Shown here: in pieces, positions 16,001-31,000 of the stretch
Layout of the letters: each line of letters starts with the position of its first letter
How positions within the stretch are numbered: the stretch's first letter is position 1
Origin: Aphidius gifuensis
Taxonomy: Eukaryota > Arthropoda > Insecta > Hymenoptera > Braconidae
Length of the DNA stretch: 64,000 bases
Direction of reading: 5' to 3'
Assembly (NCBI RefSeq): GCF_014905175.1
Contig: NC_057793.1
Coordinates: 3,286,001 to 3,350,000, forward strand
Made by a program: the position numbers and the translations under genes
Notes under the pieces: model-generated
What the model was told of the DNA's origin: nothing
The model's input: the letters and a program-made list of their open reading frames with translations, nothing else
Databases searched by the model: none

Positions 16001-19000
16001 CAAACTTATATTACGACAATTTAACGCTTCGAGTATACCAGTTTATAGTAAAATTTTATATACAAAAGTATCAAATTGATATCCTCTTTCTATTCATTAA
16101 CTATTTTATTTTATGTAATTAAATTAATTTCATTAAACTTTTACATTTATACAGTATATTTAATTTAAAATTAAATTATTTATTTTTCAAAAAAAATCTT
16201 TAATTTAAAAATTAATAAAAGTTGTATTATTATTAGCTCATATCAACATCAATATCTCACACAAAAATGAGAGGGAGAAAGGAGGCTTATATATAACTTG
16301 GCTTATTGCAATATAGTAGATTATTAAACCAAAGATTTTATCTTGATAATGTAGTATCAAACTTGCCGGCCTAACCCCTTCAAACTCTTACAAAGTATAG
16401 GGCGTTAAATTCAACGATATTGAACTGCATGTTAACACGACACTCTTGAAACTCCTCACAACTATGCCATTATGCAAAAAAATAAAAATAACAAAATCGA
16501 TTTTACTTGCTGAGTGAATTTACTCAAAAATATTTATCCATATACAATATAATTTTTTTTTTTCGATCATGATCCATATACACATGGATTTACTTGTCCA
16601 CATGTCTAGATCATAGACATAGCTATGTAAATGTATATTATTTGTGTACATAGTCGTTTGTAATTTAGTCTGGCTTCGAAGATATCACAGGTATCATCAT
16701 AAACATCTTTGACTGTGACTACATTCACTAAGCCTCGAGTAATGTAAATCATAAATTTAACGGGGAATCAATATGATTTAGAATCCTGCATCTTGCAAAA
16801 TATATAAGTACATACATCTCGAGTTATACTATACCAATCTCATCATAATACTCCCTCAGGCTATTCGCTTTTCATCAACACTACTTAGATAGGACATTTG
16901 CAATAAGCTTAACTTCTTATCTTACTAAAATATCTTTGAATTAAACTTTACCAAAATTATATTTGATTTACACAATTAAAAGATTATAATATAAAAAAAA
17001 AAAGAAATTATTATACATCAAAGAGTCTTCATGTATTTTAAAAGTGAAAAAACAAATAGTTTGTTAATTAAATATTTAATCAAGTTGTTTATATATTTGT
17101 TTTAGATGTATATGAATTATATTTCTATGAGTTTATAATACTCAAAGTTTGACATGTTCTCTTCTATGATGTATACTCATCATCATCATCATTAAATATA
17201 TATAACGAGAAGAAACATTGATGCGCGTTAAAGTGCGAGAACAAGTTTGATTCACAATTATAATCATATTTGCCTCGGGTTATAGCATATTAGCCGATAA
17301 CAGAAGCATCATTTCCATGTGATTTAAACTTTCTTAATTGGTTTGTTATGTCTTGAAAAATTTTAACAAAAGACGAGTACAAAAATAAAAGAAATATAAT
17401 TTCAAAACAAGATATAAGAAAAGAATAACAAGTTAAGAAGAAAAAAAAAAAAAAAAAAAAGAAATTATGTATAATAAAAGAGGACACTTCAATAGAAAAT
17501 TCGCTCAACTACTATACAATTCACTATTCTGTCTCTTACTTTACAAAAGTTGTAACTGGTTTTGAACCCTGAGTACAACGGTGATTTAAATTCTACAGCC
17601 CACAACTTTACCCCCGTAATGAAAACTTCTCTCTATTCACCCTACGGCAACCAAAAACGAGTATAACGTACCATTACTTTAGAACGGTCACAAGAGCTTT
17701 TGTCTTCTTCCGGAAAGAGTAAAGCACAAGAGAGAATAAAATATAAAAAATATAAAATAAAAAATATAGGGTGTAGTGGTGAATGACTATCTGTATTAAC
17801 AGACTTCCGGTTCTTGGTTGCATTCTTGGTCTTTTCGAATTCATCTTACACCACATTCATTTAATTTACATTTCTTAAAATGACATTTAAAATATATACT
17901 CTCAAAGGAAGCTGTTTATTGTTTGAATTATTTTAATACAAAAGTCGTGTCATTTATGTCACAATTTATTTTAAAAATTATATTATTTTTTAAATGGTAG
18001 GGATTATAAAGAGTCTTATAATTCTTGAAGATGGAAAATAATAAAAGTAAATAAACAAAGTTATAATTGCAAGTAGCTACTTGTGCACAAAATGTAAATC
18101 TCTATTTATTTTTAATTTTTATGTAGATATTTACAAGGACTTTGTAGCTTTAAATAACAAATCATTTTTATATATTTTTTTTAAAATGATAAGATGATTT
18201 TAAATATGAAAAATATAAATAAATATGTTATCTAAATTTATATGTGCTCTTTGTCACTGGTATTTATCACTGACATCTTATTCACCATAATTTTCCCTTT
18301 ATAGCCTGGTTAATACATGTATATTTACATAAAACAGAACCTCAGCACAAAAGTTCAAACTACGTTTACCAGCAACAAATGCGGGTAATCAAATTCTCAA
18401 CAATTTAAAAATAAATCCTTTTGTCAACTATTTTATTTTTTTATATTTTTAATTTCGTTTTGTATTTTTTTTTTTTTGCAAATATCTGCTGGTAATTGAA
18501 TCGAACATCATTTAAAAGTTTTTTTTTTCTGTTTTTTTATTTGTTAATCTATTAATCTAAAAAAAAAAAAAAAAACAATTGTCCTATTAATTTAATTAAT
18601 TAATTTTATTTTATTTAATAAATATATATTTTATTTTTATTTGTTTTTTATACTTTCATTAAAATTAAAATAACCCACGTTTCATTAAATACAAAGAGTA
18701 TAATAAATTCTAAGTAATTCAACAAAGACATTAAAGAATGAATTTTTTATTACACTGTTTTTTTTAAAAAAAAAAATTAAAAAAAAAACAAAAATCTTCA
18801 AGTCATAAACACAGTTCACAGCTTTTTTTTATTTTTATTTTTTTTCATCATACTTTTCTAACCGAGTCACAATAGACGAGATACTGGTGTGTCTCTGTTT
18901 TAATTTACATTGTTTTAAACGTGAGAAAAGCTTTTTCCATGGCTCAGTATATATACATAATATACGATGTATACGTGTTATAAAAATAAAAAAAGTTAAA

Positions 19001-22000
19001 AAAATAACGCAAAAAAAAAAAAAGCCAATGAAAATGAAAAAAAAAATAAAAGTAAACGTAGCCGTCTATACTGGAAGACTGGTGTAACATAAACAAAGTC
19101 AAAGTAACGCATTTTAACTGTAAAATATATAACGATACATAGACGAGGATATAGGAGAGAAGAGATGAACAAAATTGCAAAGGCTTGGATCTAAATATAT
19201 ATATATTCTGTGTCGTTTCGAATTTTTTTTTTCTTTTTTTTTGCTTTTGTAATTGAAAGGGGCCGAAGGGGTATAGATATCTGCAATGCACGGTGTTTGG
19301 AAAAAAATAAAAATGATAAAACAAATCGAATATATATATATTTAAAAAAAAAAAAGTAAAACTAACCGCTGGTGCAGCTGTGGCTGGTATTCAAGGATGA
19401 GTGTGTTGGTATATAGATGGTAGAATGATGTGAGCTTTTTTGGAAGGTAAGGGTTGAGGGTGTTGGTGACCGTTTGCACATACAAATTTGACTCATATGC
19501 GCACATATTCCTCATGGTTCTCAATTCCATTCAGGAGAAATGACGTTGCATCTTTCTCTCTCGTAATATAATACATATTATATGTGCTATGTGTTGGTGA
19601 TTTATATATATATTTATATATATATGTCAGTTCAGTACGGTGGCATATCATCGGTTGGGTTTCTCCTCTGTATTCTGTTATAGCACGTCTCTAGAAAAAT
19701 CAATATTGGAGGTCGCAGCGCGCCTCTCGGAACGCCGCTCGCCCCGAGACGAAATCTCAGTTGCCACGAAAATCTGTGACGCGCCAACCTCACTGTTTTC
19801 CACGTTTATATTCTACTATTGTTGTGACGTCGACAACCACACACGCGATAGAGCACAAGCAAGCGAGAAATACTCGCGCGAACGTGAGTGACAATGAGAC
19901 TGTGCAACAAAACTGGGGTGACGTCCGCTCTGTTTTTATTTTTTATTTATTTATTTATTTATTTTCTTTTTTTGTCTATCATTCTTTTTTGTTTTTTTTT
20001 TTTTTTTATTATTCATTTTTTTTTTATTTTGTTTTTCGGCCGTTTGGTTCTTTTTCTGTTACTATTATTTTTTTTTTTTTTTGTCTGTTGTTTTATTGGT
20101 TATTTTTTTTTTTTTAACCTTATACCATTCCTGTTTTTTTTTCTACAAACCAGACGGCAGTTTAAAGCTCGCCTGACTATTCAGTTGTCTATACTACTTG
20201 AAATCCTCGGTTGTTTCCGGCATGAGAACGAAATCTCATAGACACACCAACGTGTACCATTTAGCTACACCGCCATTTTGAATTTACTTGAGCAACCTCC
20301 GGTCACGTGTTTCCTTCGATATATCACGTGGTTTTTTTTTCTATTTTATTTTCTTATTTTTCTTTAATTTATTTATTTATATTTACTTACTTGTTTTTTT
20401 TTTTTGTCACAATATTGTCACAATATATTTGTTGATGGTCATAAGTATTTCTTTTTGTCGTAATATTTATAATTTTATTTTATTAATTTATATATTAATA
20501 ATAAAAAATACCATGTTAATAAATTTGAAATTAATTTTTTTTCAAATAAAAATTTCTCTTGATATGAAGAATTGCTGTTTAATTTATTTTTTTATTTTTT
20601 AATATTTATTTATATTTGTATCGATAGAATGTTTCTGATAATTAAATTTTTTTTATCACGTTGTTGGCTGATGGATAATAACCATGTTTACCAAGCTCAC
20701 AACTTAATCAGACATACGTGCAGATTTTGTTTAAATCCCAATACCTCTAATTTATTCTCTCATAAATTTTACGTTTTTGCATCGGGGGTCTATTTACCTC
20801 TCCCACTTGTTCTTTTTTTTTTTTTTCACTCACTTACTCACTCAGTCTGTATTTATCTATCTCTTTTTCTCTCACTGGCGTCATTCTCCTATATTTTCCT
20901 ACTCATACTCCCTCGGACATATCGCGTTATATAATTTAACGTTGTGCGACATGTGCAGTGCATTCAATGCTGTGCACTGCCATATAACGTAAGCTAAATA
21001 TTTGAACAATGAAAATCCTCCAATTTATGTAAATCACAATTACAATTAGTTGAAAAAAAATAATAATCATAAATAAATAAATAAATATAAAAAATGAAAA
21101 AGTTTAAAAATAAATTAACAAACATAATAAATTTTCACAAACATAATTTTAAAAGATACAATGTAAACATAAAAATATTTTTAAATTACAAATGTTTTAT
21201 GCATCAACATATAAACTCCAATATCCAATAAAGATAAATAAATAATTTTCAAATTTAAACCAAAATAAAAAAATGAATTAAAATGTTGATAAAATAAATT
21301 TAAAAAAAAAAAAAATAGTAAATTAATTATACAATTGAGGTTAATAAATTTCAATTGAGTAATATAATTAGCTACCGTGATTGTGGCAAATTTAACATGC
21401 TCAATCTAACGACTAAAATAAATTTAAATTAAACAACTACCACATGTTAAAATAAAAATTTTACAATTTAACAAAATCTAAATCCTATAAAACATCCTGA
21501 AAAATAAAATAACAAATAAACAAATATATTGTTTTTTATTAAAAATAAATACCAATTATTTAATATTAAATAATGAAAATATATTTTTACAAAAACTATA
21601 AATAAATACATTCGAATGATCTATAAAATTTTTCATATACAAATTTACAATGGCAAATCAAATATCATGTAAAATAAATTAAATGAAATACAAATTTTCA
21701 TGGAATCAGACTGTCCATGAGTGCGTGTGTCTGTGTGTGTCGATACTATTTTATTCTCTATACCAAATGATCGGAAAAAAATACACTCAACACATATGAG
21801 AATTGAAAAAAAATAAATAAATATAAATAGAAGAAAAAAAGAAGAGTCAAATTCATATACAGACATATCTGTTAAAACATAAATACATTTACCTTTCGAG
21901 ATAAAAACCTCCCATCCGATTGAAGCCTTTGGTCTACAACAAAACATGGAAAAGTATTATGTCAAGGGGGTATATACAATATAAAATAAGGGGAGGCTAT

Positions 22001-25000
22001 AGAATGCGCGCACCAACTCTAAAAACAAGAAAGGGCGGAGGTTTTTGTAGCTCTCTCGGGAATGTAAACCATAAATAAACAAATACACCTTTATTTTATA
22101 TGCGCGAAAACGTTTATGTTTATATGAGACCCCTATGTGTGTGTACATATATGTAGATAATTTATTTTTATGTATGTGTGTGCTCAAATACAAACTGCTT
22201 AGAGCTTGTTGGTATTCCCATACTATTGCATGTTTATCTTTATTTTTTTTCTCTCCCTCATATCAACTACTACATTCCCCTATCATTTCCTTCAACTCGC
22301 CTCTTTTATGTTTATCCCATCGGTTTTTTACTCACTTCTTTAACAATCTGACTAATTTGTTGCGAATTTTGTGGCTTCAAATACCCCATTATATGGTTTT
22401 TTATTTTTGCAAATTTATATCCATCACTTTCATTTTATTCACTTGGTTTTTTTACTTTTTATTTTTCAGCATGATTATTGTATATGTGGTAGAATGACAT
22501 CGAATGGTAATTTAATAAAGTAATTAATTTTGAATATATTTATATAAGTAAAATAAAAAAATTTAAATGAAAACGTTTAAATACAAAATAGGACGTACGG
22601 TTGGTTGAAAATAATGCATTTTAATGGAAATATAAATTTTCAAGCGAAACGTGAAAAATTGTATAAAAATTTTTTTTTAATCTCTATGAGGTTAATCTTG
22701 ATATTAATAGACTATTTTAACGAATTTTATTTTTTATATTTATAATACGTTAAATTATTTATGAATACGTAAAATATTTATATAAATTTTTTTTTTATAT
22801 TTATTATCAAAAAAAATTATTTATTTATAAAATTTAATCTTTCATATATTCATTTTTAAATTGTATTTTTTTTTGGAAAATAATTTATTGATAAAATAAT
22901 TTCATAAAATAGAAGCAATTAATTATTTCTTCTTATTTAAATTTTTTATTTTTACTGTATTTTATTAGCATAATCATTTTTTGATTAAAAATAAAGAAAA
23001 AATATTTTTTATTATTTAAAAATTTATAATTTATTTTGATTTTATACTTGTGTGCTAGGTGGCATAGCAAAAAGGTATTATATAATTATATATCATTATA
23101 CAAACGCGTGAATATATTTGAATTATTTTTAAAAAAATAAAATAGAAAAAAAATAATAATAATAAAGAGTCCATGTAAAATTAAGTATAACAGTTTTACA
23201 AAAAAATAAAAAGAAAAATATCAAATTAAAAAAAATCACGCAAGTATACATTTATAAGCATTAACGCAAAACTTGATTTTTTGTCATGCAACAAATAACA
23301 TAAGAATAAAAAAAATAAATAAATAAATGAAAAAAGATATAGGTATATTAAAGGCACGCGTGTTAACAGAATAAATTTTATATGTATATGGTGGCAGTGA
23401 TTTGTTGACTGAAGGTAAAACAAGGAAAGACATAATCCAGATTCATTTTCCATGACCATGATGATTTACGATTAAATCGAGTTAACTAAAGAGAGAAGTC
23501 GCGATCATCCTGGCGTGTAACCACAGCATTCAAACTCATGGCAATTCATATGGCCAACATCGTAGAATAGGGATCAATATTAATTGAATGCGTGCAAGTG
23601 GCATCAACCCGATTAATGCCAACACTGTTCGATTAATGGACAACTAATTGAATAACTATTATATTATTTTAACAATTTAATTTAACTCACAATCATTAAG
23701 TGCACATACTCATTCTATAATAAATTTTTTAAAAACTTGATAAAATAAATTTCTGTAAAGCCTAACTACTGTTTTTTTTTTTTTTAATATACTTGAAAGC
23801 ATTTTTATTTTATTTATTTTATTTATTTTATTTATTTTATTTATTTTATAAGTATAAAGTTTTTCGAAAAGAAAAAGTATGCTTTTAATAAAAACTAATA
23901 TCTATATATATATTTAAAACTTAAAAAAAAAGTAAAATTTTTCTTCCTGAAAAATTTTTTTCAAGTATAATCCCAAAGGAACAGATAAACTTTTTGAATG
24001 AGAAAAAAAAAAATTCACCAGAAATTTTAAATCATGAAGTTTGATCGATCTTTATATAAGAAAAAAAAATAAAATAATGGAAATAAATAAAAAAAAAAAA
24101 TAGTTGTGACAGTCAGACAGTAAGTATGCAGATGAAAAATGCATAATTCTCAAGGGATTCACTATACTTTTTAAGACATATATTTGGTGTGTCTCTGGAC
24201 TTACTATGGAAAACCATACGAATCACTGTCTGACAGAACAAATGAGCAAAACATTATTCTTCACTGATGCTCGGTATTTCCCAAGAGTTTCAAAGGCCAA
24301 TTCGTAATATTTTTTGTCATTTCTATTTTTTATTTTTCTCTTTATTTCATTTATTTTCTTCAAATTTTCACACTTTTTCTATAATCTTCACAAAGTCCAA
24401 CATTTTTACACCTTCATTCTCATTAACTGTCATATTTATTCTCGTCATTTGTATCTATTATTCGCTTGAATAAAATTATTAAAAAGATGATGATAATAAA
24501 ATGAGAGAAAAAATAAAAAGTAAAAAAAAATAATTGCATAAAATGGAGGAAAAGTTCTTTAAGTCAGGTCATGGCATCTAATTTTACTCTCACAGCTATT
24601 ATACGTTAAATCCATTGGGACGTCTGGAGTAACTATGGAACTAAAGCACAATTTAATTGTCTCGTTTGTGATGCTCGTTTAACTATACTCAAAACGAGCC
24701 CTCTCATCATCGTCATCATCATCAAATGCCTTGAAATCCGATCGTGAACAATAGGAAAATTTGCAGACTATTGCAGCTGTTGGGATATAATATATTTACT
24801 AGACAGATATTCAAACAATATACATTCACTAAAATAATATATTTGTTTACAAAACATAAACCAATAAGATTTGTCAAATGTCAATTTATAAATTTGATTC
24901 CTCTTCGAAATTTAATTTCATTATAAAAAATATTATAAATTTATAAAAAAAAAAAAAAAGCTTTTATTATATTCAATAAGCTCAGATTATATTGAATATT

Positions 25001-28000
25001 TTATTGGATAAAAAATTTTAAAATTGATTTTCAAGCTATGCCTTCAACAAAAGAATCAAACCAGCATAAATTTACGTAATTTTTTTCATTTATTTTTCTT
25101 TGATTTTGTCTATTTAAATTATTTTTGATAACGCTGCTTTTTCATTTGTCAAATTTTATTTTTTATTATCTCAATTTTATTATATTAATTTTTATTTTTT
25201 ATCCAATTAATATTTTTTTTTTTTGGAATTGATTTATTTTTTATTTTCTTTGTATTAAATTTTTTTTAAAATAGAACAAATACATGATCAGTATGATCAA
25301 GCATTCTTCTCAAGGAAAAACAAAAAAAATCTGTGCAATCGTCTTAATGACTATGCCCACACATTGTTCAATCTGAAAATCCAAGAAAAACTCCTGGCAC
25401 AAGTAACAGCAATCGATTTTATTCAGTTGCTTCTGCACGACCACGTAATATTTTTTATTAAACATATTTTATTTTTTTTATTTATTTTTTCAACTATATA
25501 CTATTCTGGAATTCGTAATTTTTCACTCTTCACTGAGTTTATGTTTCCACGATATAAAAATATATCTTGTGATGATGAAAATACAATGATAAAAACCTAA
25601 TAGAATAAAAAAAAAAAACAATATTTTCATTACTATATAAAGAATAGAATTTTCAATTTAATATATATATGATTACATTCACAATTCGTGCAGAATATAA
25701 TTACAATTAAAAAAACTATTATAATGAAAAATAGAATTTTTTTTTTAATCAGAGTTTTTGTGAATATAGTCAATTAACTTTTACATGTATGATGTGACTG
25801 CAATTCGATTGTGAATGTATATAAAACCAAAATTCAATTTACATTTAAATATTTAATATAAAATATTTTATTTCATTTTATTATTAAATATTTGTTTAAA
25901 CATTTATTAATCCATTAACAATTGAAAATAAAAATTTAAGCTTATCTTGTTGTTGTTTTTGTTATACTTTTAGATTGTTAGCACTGCTTGTCTGTACCAT
26001 CCATGACACAAACAACTTATCGTGGCTGACCGCATCGCGACCCATTTCACTTATCACAGTAAATGTTTCCTTATCCAATATAAGCAAATGCATGTTCCGG
26101 TATTTTATTGTTCGTATGTGTTTGTGTAAATCCTTCATTTCACTTTATATTATCTATGCTAATTAAACACAAAATTGTTAACCACATACACATGCATTTA
26201 GACACACAGAAAATGATTATATCTGAATATCAAAGTTAAGAAGTTGAAAAGATAATAGGATTCATCAAAAGACTGGCATTGGCTTCCGGCTTGAAACCAG
26301 CAAAGATTTCATTCAACTATTACGATAAATATTAATGAATTTCTTTACTCAACATCAACAAAAGACTTTAAAATTTTTTTATAAATACATACTAAATATA
26401 TTTAAAATTTAAAAATAGAAAATTTATTTTTCGTTAATTATAATTTAAAATTAAATAAGAAAATATAATGATTTCTATGGACCCTAAAAATAAAAAGAAT
26501 AAAATTGAGAAAAAAAATAATGATGACAATAATATAAAAGGTCATTTTTAAAGTCTGACATCAAACTGAGAATAAACACATATAGATATACGCTTTTACA
26601 TGTGAAAATCAAAGAGAAAGAAAACAAAAAAAGAGAAGAGATTTTTACAGAGATGAAGTGTACTTAGGATGAAATGATTTCAGCGACTAAGCCGATTGAG
26701 CAACTTTCTTTTCTTGGCTATTTTTACGAGTTTGTTGAAGGGTTGATGGACGTTTTCGATTCAGCAGACAACTAAAAGTCAAGAAATATATGTGTGTATA
26801 ATAGCCAAGAGAAAGAGAGAATATAAACTTGCAAAGTCTGTAAAGAAAAAAACCCTCGTCAAGATATTTTTCAAATTCTACACATTGATGATGGTATCAC
26901 ATATATATATATTACTCTATTACAGTCCAAGAGCCACTAGCTAAAACCACTAGTATAGAGTCCGGATGGGTTATGGTTCAAAGTTTACGTTTAATGAGAC
27001 TAATTTGACACGCCTGCTGGCTTTTATTTGTATGAATCTGTATTATATATAAGTGTATGTATGTATTGGTATATGTACAATCAAACTATTTTCTCTAGTA
27101 AAATTTAAAGTCGTTCATTTCATCTCAACTTTCAAGAATTTCACACCGACTAATTGTCTCTGTTAGCTGTTAAATTCAAAGAACAACATTAATTGACAAA
27201 GTTTTCTAGCTTGTTTACACACCACCTATAATAGCATTGCAAGTGTGAAATATATATATTTTGTATTTTTAATTTTAAATGGAATGTAAAAAACAAAAAA
27301 AAAAAAAACAATTCTTTTTCATCAAAACAAATGTTATAAATTTATAGTTTTAATTGTTTAAATTGGATATATGTTTTTTGTTTTTTATTAACGTAAATTG
27401 TTACAATAAAATTTACAAAGTTTTATTGTATTAAGTTTTGTGTTTTTTATAATGTTTATTTTACTTTTATGTAATTTTATCTTTTGCAAATTTAAATTAT
27501 GAAAATAACGGACTTTTTTTTTTTTTTTTGACATTGTCAAGCTGATGAATTGAAAAGTCTTTTTAAAAATTCTATTTTTGAATGCTTGTTAATCTTCTTC
27601 ACTCAGTATCCATCAAAGTGCCAAACTAAAAAAATATTTAGTTTAAAAAAAAAAAAAATCGCATTATTTAAAGAATTTTATGTAAACAATATTTTATAAA
27701 GTTTAAAAAATAAAAAAATTCAACAATCCATTTACACATAATGTTTGTACTAATGAATATACAAATCTAAACTTTTTTTTTGGACATAAAGAGATCTGTA
27801 AAGCATATTATATCATCATCATCAAGCAACATTGTAACAACATTTACTAGTTGATGAAGTCCATAGAGAATTAAAACAAAAGCAACAAAATCTAATTTCA
27901 TTCTTCACTGGTACAAAACCACATACTGTGAAAGTGGACCACGTAAAATCCCATGTCATTCCAACTAGGAGAGGCTTAACGAGCGGTTTATATCCCCTGG

Positions 28001-31000
28001 TGGAGCAAAGCCCTTGTCCATGTGGAAAAGTTGCAATTGACGGATCAAAGAGGGCCAAAATAAAAAAAAATTAACAAAAAGTTTTAAAAAAAAATCTGCA
28101 AAAAAAAAAAAGTATTCTTTTATTCCAATGTACAATTCTACATACACATTATGACCTCATGAAAAAATCGTATAAATTGACATGTACAATAATACCCAGT
28201 GGTTTTAAAAGCGAGCATACTCTCCATCTCGTTTTTGTGTCACTCGAAAAAACGAGAAAAAAAAATATTTTAAAATAATTCCCCTTTCTTTTTTTGTTTT
28301 TGTATGAACCACTTTAAAATTTTATTAAACAAATTGAAACATTGATAAATTTAACCACTATATGATAAAGAAAAAAATAGAAAAATATGGCAACAAGGGG
28401 AAGGTAGATAGAGAAAGTCGAGTAGTGAAACTGAAAAATCGAGAGAATGGTCTGTGTGACAAGACTGAACCACATTGTTTGTCCAACCATTGTAATCGTC
28501 CAAGCGTACGACTGATATATCATTGTATCACTCTTGTGACATTACAAGAAAATTCAACGACACATATATCACTAATAATACATTGTGGCCAACTTTAATT
28601 ATAATGCATTTGATAATATATTTATAGTCATGTTTACATTTAATAATTTTATATAGAAAAAATTAAAGAGATATTAAATATTTCAGTAGTACAAGTCAAG
28701 CAGTGTCAGACACGTTTTTATTTTTTGTTTATTTAACGTAAATAATTGAAAAAAAAAATTATTAAATAACTGGTTACTAAATTTTTTGTATATTTTTCAT
28801 GATTATATTTAAAAAAATCACAAGTTGAGTATATTATTTATGTTTGAATTTTATTAGTGCACATCACTTTGATGAGATGCTTTGGTCAATATCTGACCAC
28901 TGAATATACATATTTAAACAGGATGTGACGAGATAAAAAATTATTTTTCACAGGAACTCTTTTTTTTTATTTATTTTTTTATTAAATATAGTCAATGACA
29001 AAAAAAAAATAAATGAATAAAAAAATTTTAGCTCGAGTCGTTCCGGTATAATGTGGTGGTGCAGGTTGGTGGACGTGGTAATAAATTATCCAAAAGCCGA
29101 TGCTGCATTTGGAATAGCGTCAGACAGGTCCCCACAAAAAAAAAAAAAGAGAGAGAATGAGAATGAGAATAGAAAGAGAAGACCACAATGGATTATTAAT
29201 TACGAGTATAACGGTTATCCGTCCAGAAGAGTGAAGCCACTGAATTATATATATATTATATTTTAAAATACTTCACATATGTAAAGGTTAAATTTTAATT
29301 TGTATATCAAATATTTATATACAACTGAAAATAGTTTATTGATTTTAAGTAATTTAAATTTTTAATTTATTTAATGAGATATTCATTATCATGCTTTTAA
29401 ATCAATAGTTAAATATTTTTACTGATTGAGAAACACAAAGTTTACTTGTAAGAAATGATTGAGTGATCAAGCAATCAATAAATCGATTAACACTGATTAA
29501 GTTACCGCAGTATTTAATGGCAGAATGAAATGTAATAAGAGAAAATAAAAATAGATAAAAAATAAAAGTAAAAAAAATGTTTTTGAATAAAGACACCACT
29601 TGAAAACGACTTCCAATTAGTAACAAGAATTGAGAAGGAACGCTAGAATCGATCGTTATTACTGTTCTATATACACTTCTACATTTCACCAGAAAAAAAA
29701 ATAAAAAATAAAAAAAATCAATTGTGATGCAATTGGAATGAAACCGTGAATTCCAATCAATCGTTATAGAAAAATTCCTCCAGTGGTATGTTGACGATGA
29801 TAAAAAAAAAAAAACATAAAGTGAATAAAAAATTAAATTATCAAAAAAAAATAAAAATAATATTCATTTTTTATTTTTCTTTTATACAAGATAAGAAAAA
29901 GTAAGGCATTATTAGAGTAGTGTGATGGTTGCCACTCGTCTGTAAAATATATTCCGACGGTGGTGAAAAAAAAAAAACACAAGAAAAAAATTTTAAAAAA
30001 AAAATAAAAACTCTTGAAACGAGACAGAAAGTTTTCCTCGTCAGTGGGGTGAAATTTAACGAAAATAAAAATAAATTTGAAAAAAAAAAAAAAAGAATAA
30101 TTTTTTACAAAAAAATACAAAACATTGCTGAAATAATTTTTTTTAAATCATTAACAATTTATATTTTCTAAATTAAAAAGTTGTAAAAATAAAAAAAAAT
30201 AAACTAATGGAAATTGAATAATTAGTTATGATTTTTTTTTTTTTTTTTGGTATTTTTCATAAATAATCTAGTTGAAAATGTTGTTTTTAATAAAAATAAA
30301 AAAACAAGGTATTATTATCCTTGCAAGGCTTGTATGAAGAATGAAGGGCCACTTAATGGTCACGTCCGACCACTACTTTACCTTACTACTAGCTAGCTCT
30401 CCTAGTCCCCATGAGGGTGGTTAGCCTCAGTACTCTTATACCATCTCTCCTATTCACTTCTATATATAATACACTATTACCATTTTTACCTCACATGTAC
30501 ACTGTACTTTCTCTCTTGGTACACTCGACAACTACTAATTATTCTTTCGTCTGTATACCCATACACTTTTATACCAACACACACAGTTGACTGCCCCCAG
30601 AGAGGTCATAAACACTTCTAACTGACCACACAATTTTTTTTCTCCTCCCCTTTCATGTCATTATTTATTTCAATATTTTTTTTTCTTTCTATTATTTCAT
30701 TCATTTCTTATTTTTTTTATTTTCATTAAATTGTTTTTGTGGTTTTAAATTGATTTATTTAATTTTGAAAAAAAATCTAAAATTATTATTATGATTTGTT
30801 AGTATAATTTATATTTTTTATATTTCAATAATTTATATAATAATAATTTCATTTTTAATAAAAATTTGTCTAATTGATTTTTATATTTTTAAAAAAGTTT
30901 AATGATTATTTAATATTGATTAAAGCTGGGAGAAATTGTTATATATTTTAACAGTTAATAAATTCAAGTATTAACGCTATAATTATATCATGGTTTATTG

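Larger units (their letters stand above)
7595..19599. other. Agrn: Agrin 30.4 kb intron, second part
   Basis: AT-rich intron. It holds a CT-rich run (14351-14381), a GGT/GAT-rich run (15781-15816), a CAT repeat (17178-17192) and a short hairpin (11996-12023). Slightly GC-richer islands occur near 13080-13200, 14700-14800 and 17560-17660 with no exon I can support. Confidence 0.55.

Noticed and set aside
19761..20241. Plus-strand frames of about 118 codons after the CpG island
   Set aside because: Translation is mostly poly-Phe from T-runs; the GC-rich part is better explained as an untranslated first exon.
27822..28147. Minus-strand frames in a GC-richer island
   Set aside because: Two overlapping frames with no recognisable domain; no splice or promoter support.
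29051..29266. Plus-strand 71-codon frame with GAGAAT repeats
   Set aside because: Half of it is low-complexity Lys/Glu/Asn from a simple repeat; no family and no splice fit with agrin.
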